Below the pieces are notes generated by a model. That model did not search any database. It saw only the letters and a program-made list of their open reading frames with translations, and was not told the origin of the DNA. The translations under genes were made by a program, and so were the position numbers. From NCBI GenBank assembly GCA_944472135.2, contig OX235265.1:90676984-90740983 (forward strand): a DNA stretch of 64,000 nucleotides. Reading direction: 5' to 3'. Source of the stretch: Trichobilharzia regenti (lineage: Eukaryota; Platyhelminthes; Trematoda; Strigeidida; Schistosomatidae). This document shows positions 62,930-64,000 of the stretch, in pieces; within the stretch, counting starts at the first letter, position 1; each line of letters opens with the position of its first letter.

Positions 62930-64000
62930 ATGACCAGATCTGGCTAACAGGTTCAATAATACCAGGACGTCATGGTCTACCAAAGGTACAAAAGGTTGGC
63001 CCCCCAATTCTGGATATGTCAGGTTCCCCTTACCACTCTATTGCAAAATGGCTAGCAGATATTCTGGAACCTGTAAGGAAGCAATTATGTACGCACTCGC
63101 TTCGTGATACCTTCCAGTTGATCGAGTGCATACAAGACATGAATGTATCTAACAAAATTATGCTGTCCTTTGACAGTGAGTCACTTTTCACCAATGTCCC
63201 ACTCAAGGAAATGGTCTGCTTCATATGTTCTCTGAACGTCCATTTCCCATTCGACGACACCGTCTACAAACAAAAAGATGGTATTGCAATGGGGTCGTGT
63301 TAGGTCCACTACTATCAGACTGCTTCGTAGCAAACCTCAAGAGAGGTTCACTAAAGCCGAGCATTGATAATTCGCGACTGTATAAAAGATACGTGGACAA
63401 CATTTTCATTAATTGTGACAACAACAATGACCTCAATCTACTGCTGAAGACATTTAACAGTTGCCATCCATCAATATAATTCACTCTTGAAATGGAAAAC
63501 GAATCAAAAGTTCCGTTTCTTGATATGAAACTAACAAGAAGAACTGATGGGAGTCTAACAAGATGGATCCATAGGAGACCTACGTGGAATGGTCAGCTAA
63601 CAAGCTTCTATAGCTGGGTACCTATTCAACAAAAGCGAAATTGAATTAAATCACTTGCCACCGACATTCAATGCATCTGTAGTCCTGACGTTCTGGAAAC
63701 AGAATTAGATATTCTAAGAGAAATCTTCATCCAAATTGGATGCACAATAAAATTCATTGACAAAATTCCCAAACCAATAATTCGAAGAAACGAAACTTCA
63801 CATGCGCCTGAAAAGAAACTCTACATGAACTTGAATTTCAAGGGAAATTCGGGAAGCGTTATTCTCAAGAGAAGGATCACATCATCTCTGACAAGAACAT
63901 TCTTTGCAGCAACACTAAAAACAGTGTTCTCCAGTCGCCCACTGATCTGCAGAAGCCTCAAGGATAAGATCCCGCATCTCACCACTTCTATGTGCATATA
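62930..64000 (+). pseudogene. PLE A, RT and linker, running off the window
   Basis: Frame 62917-63303: GRHGLPKVQKVGPPILDMSG, KIMLSFDSESLFTNVPL, DGIAMGS. After a one-base shift: GPLLSDCFVANLKRGSL, the catalytic box LYKRYVDNIFINCD (Asn for the second Asp), a stop, KVPFLDMKLTRR. Then the linker: DVLETELDILREIFIQIGC, KKLYMNLNFKGNS, SLTRTFFAATLK, DKIPHLTTSMCI. The endonuclease lies beyond 64000. YVDN and stops suggest it is inactive. It is the only PLE A copy here with RT. Confidence 0.85.

Noticed and set aside
1..64000. CRISPR arrays, operons, bacterial promoters or rRNA genes
   Set aside because: No regularly spaced repeats with unique spacers, no ribosome-binding-site-led gene clusters and no rRNA-like sequence were seen; the sequence is eukaryotic.

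Overview
The window looks like nuclear DNA of a blood fluke (Schistosoma or a close relative). It is AT-rich, has no bacterial-style gene packing, and is dominated by retroelements. The signs pointing to a schistosome are several families of Penelope-like elements (PLEs) with GIY-YIG endonucleases, two RTE-like LINE families, a CR1-like LINE, and tRNA-derived SINEs, two of which carry hammerhead-ribozyme cores like the schistosome Sm-alpha repeats. The genus call is an inference from these families; no sequence search was run.

Host genes are sparse. The best is a minus-strand Ser/Asn-rich coding block at 7518-9453, ending at a GTAAGT donor. A minus-strand terminal exon (46749-46964) and a minus-strand internal exon (25079-25177) have good splice signals. 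Three weaker plus-strand terminal exons are at 439-494, 5548-5668 and 14076-14193. The rest is best read as intergenic or intronic sequence filled with nested repeats.

Layout: 1-7.3 kb holds LINE B, a TIR element with telomere-like repeats, SINEs and a PLE fragment. 7.5-9.5 kb is the host gene. 9.8-20.7 kb holds LINE A and LINE B copies, one LINE A copy with an inverted 5' end. 21-34 kb is a mosaic of PLEs and SINEs. 35-45 kb is centred on a nearly perfect 5.2-kb palindrome of two complete PLE1 copies head to head, flanked by a 12-bp target-site duplication and inserted in an older LINE B copy. 45-56 kb has a host exon, a third PLE family, SINE pairs, a second TIR element and another PLE1 dimer. 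56-64 kb is LINE A, LINE B and a PLE that runs off the window.

The most notable pattern is that PLEs of at least three families, and the hammerhead-bearing SINEs, repeatedly occur as head-to-head inverted dimers (5' ends inward, 3' tails outward). In PLE1 the dimers share the same two termini: one arm stops at CATCAAAA and the other carries about 40 further nt of terminal repeat. The PLE1 3' end carries a hammerhead-like fold over the stop codon whose stems show compensatory changes between copies. This suggests that inverted dimers may be the mobilised form and that PLE machinery may also move the ribozyme-bearing SINEs.
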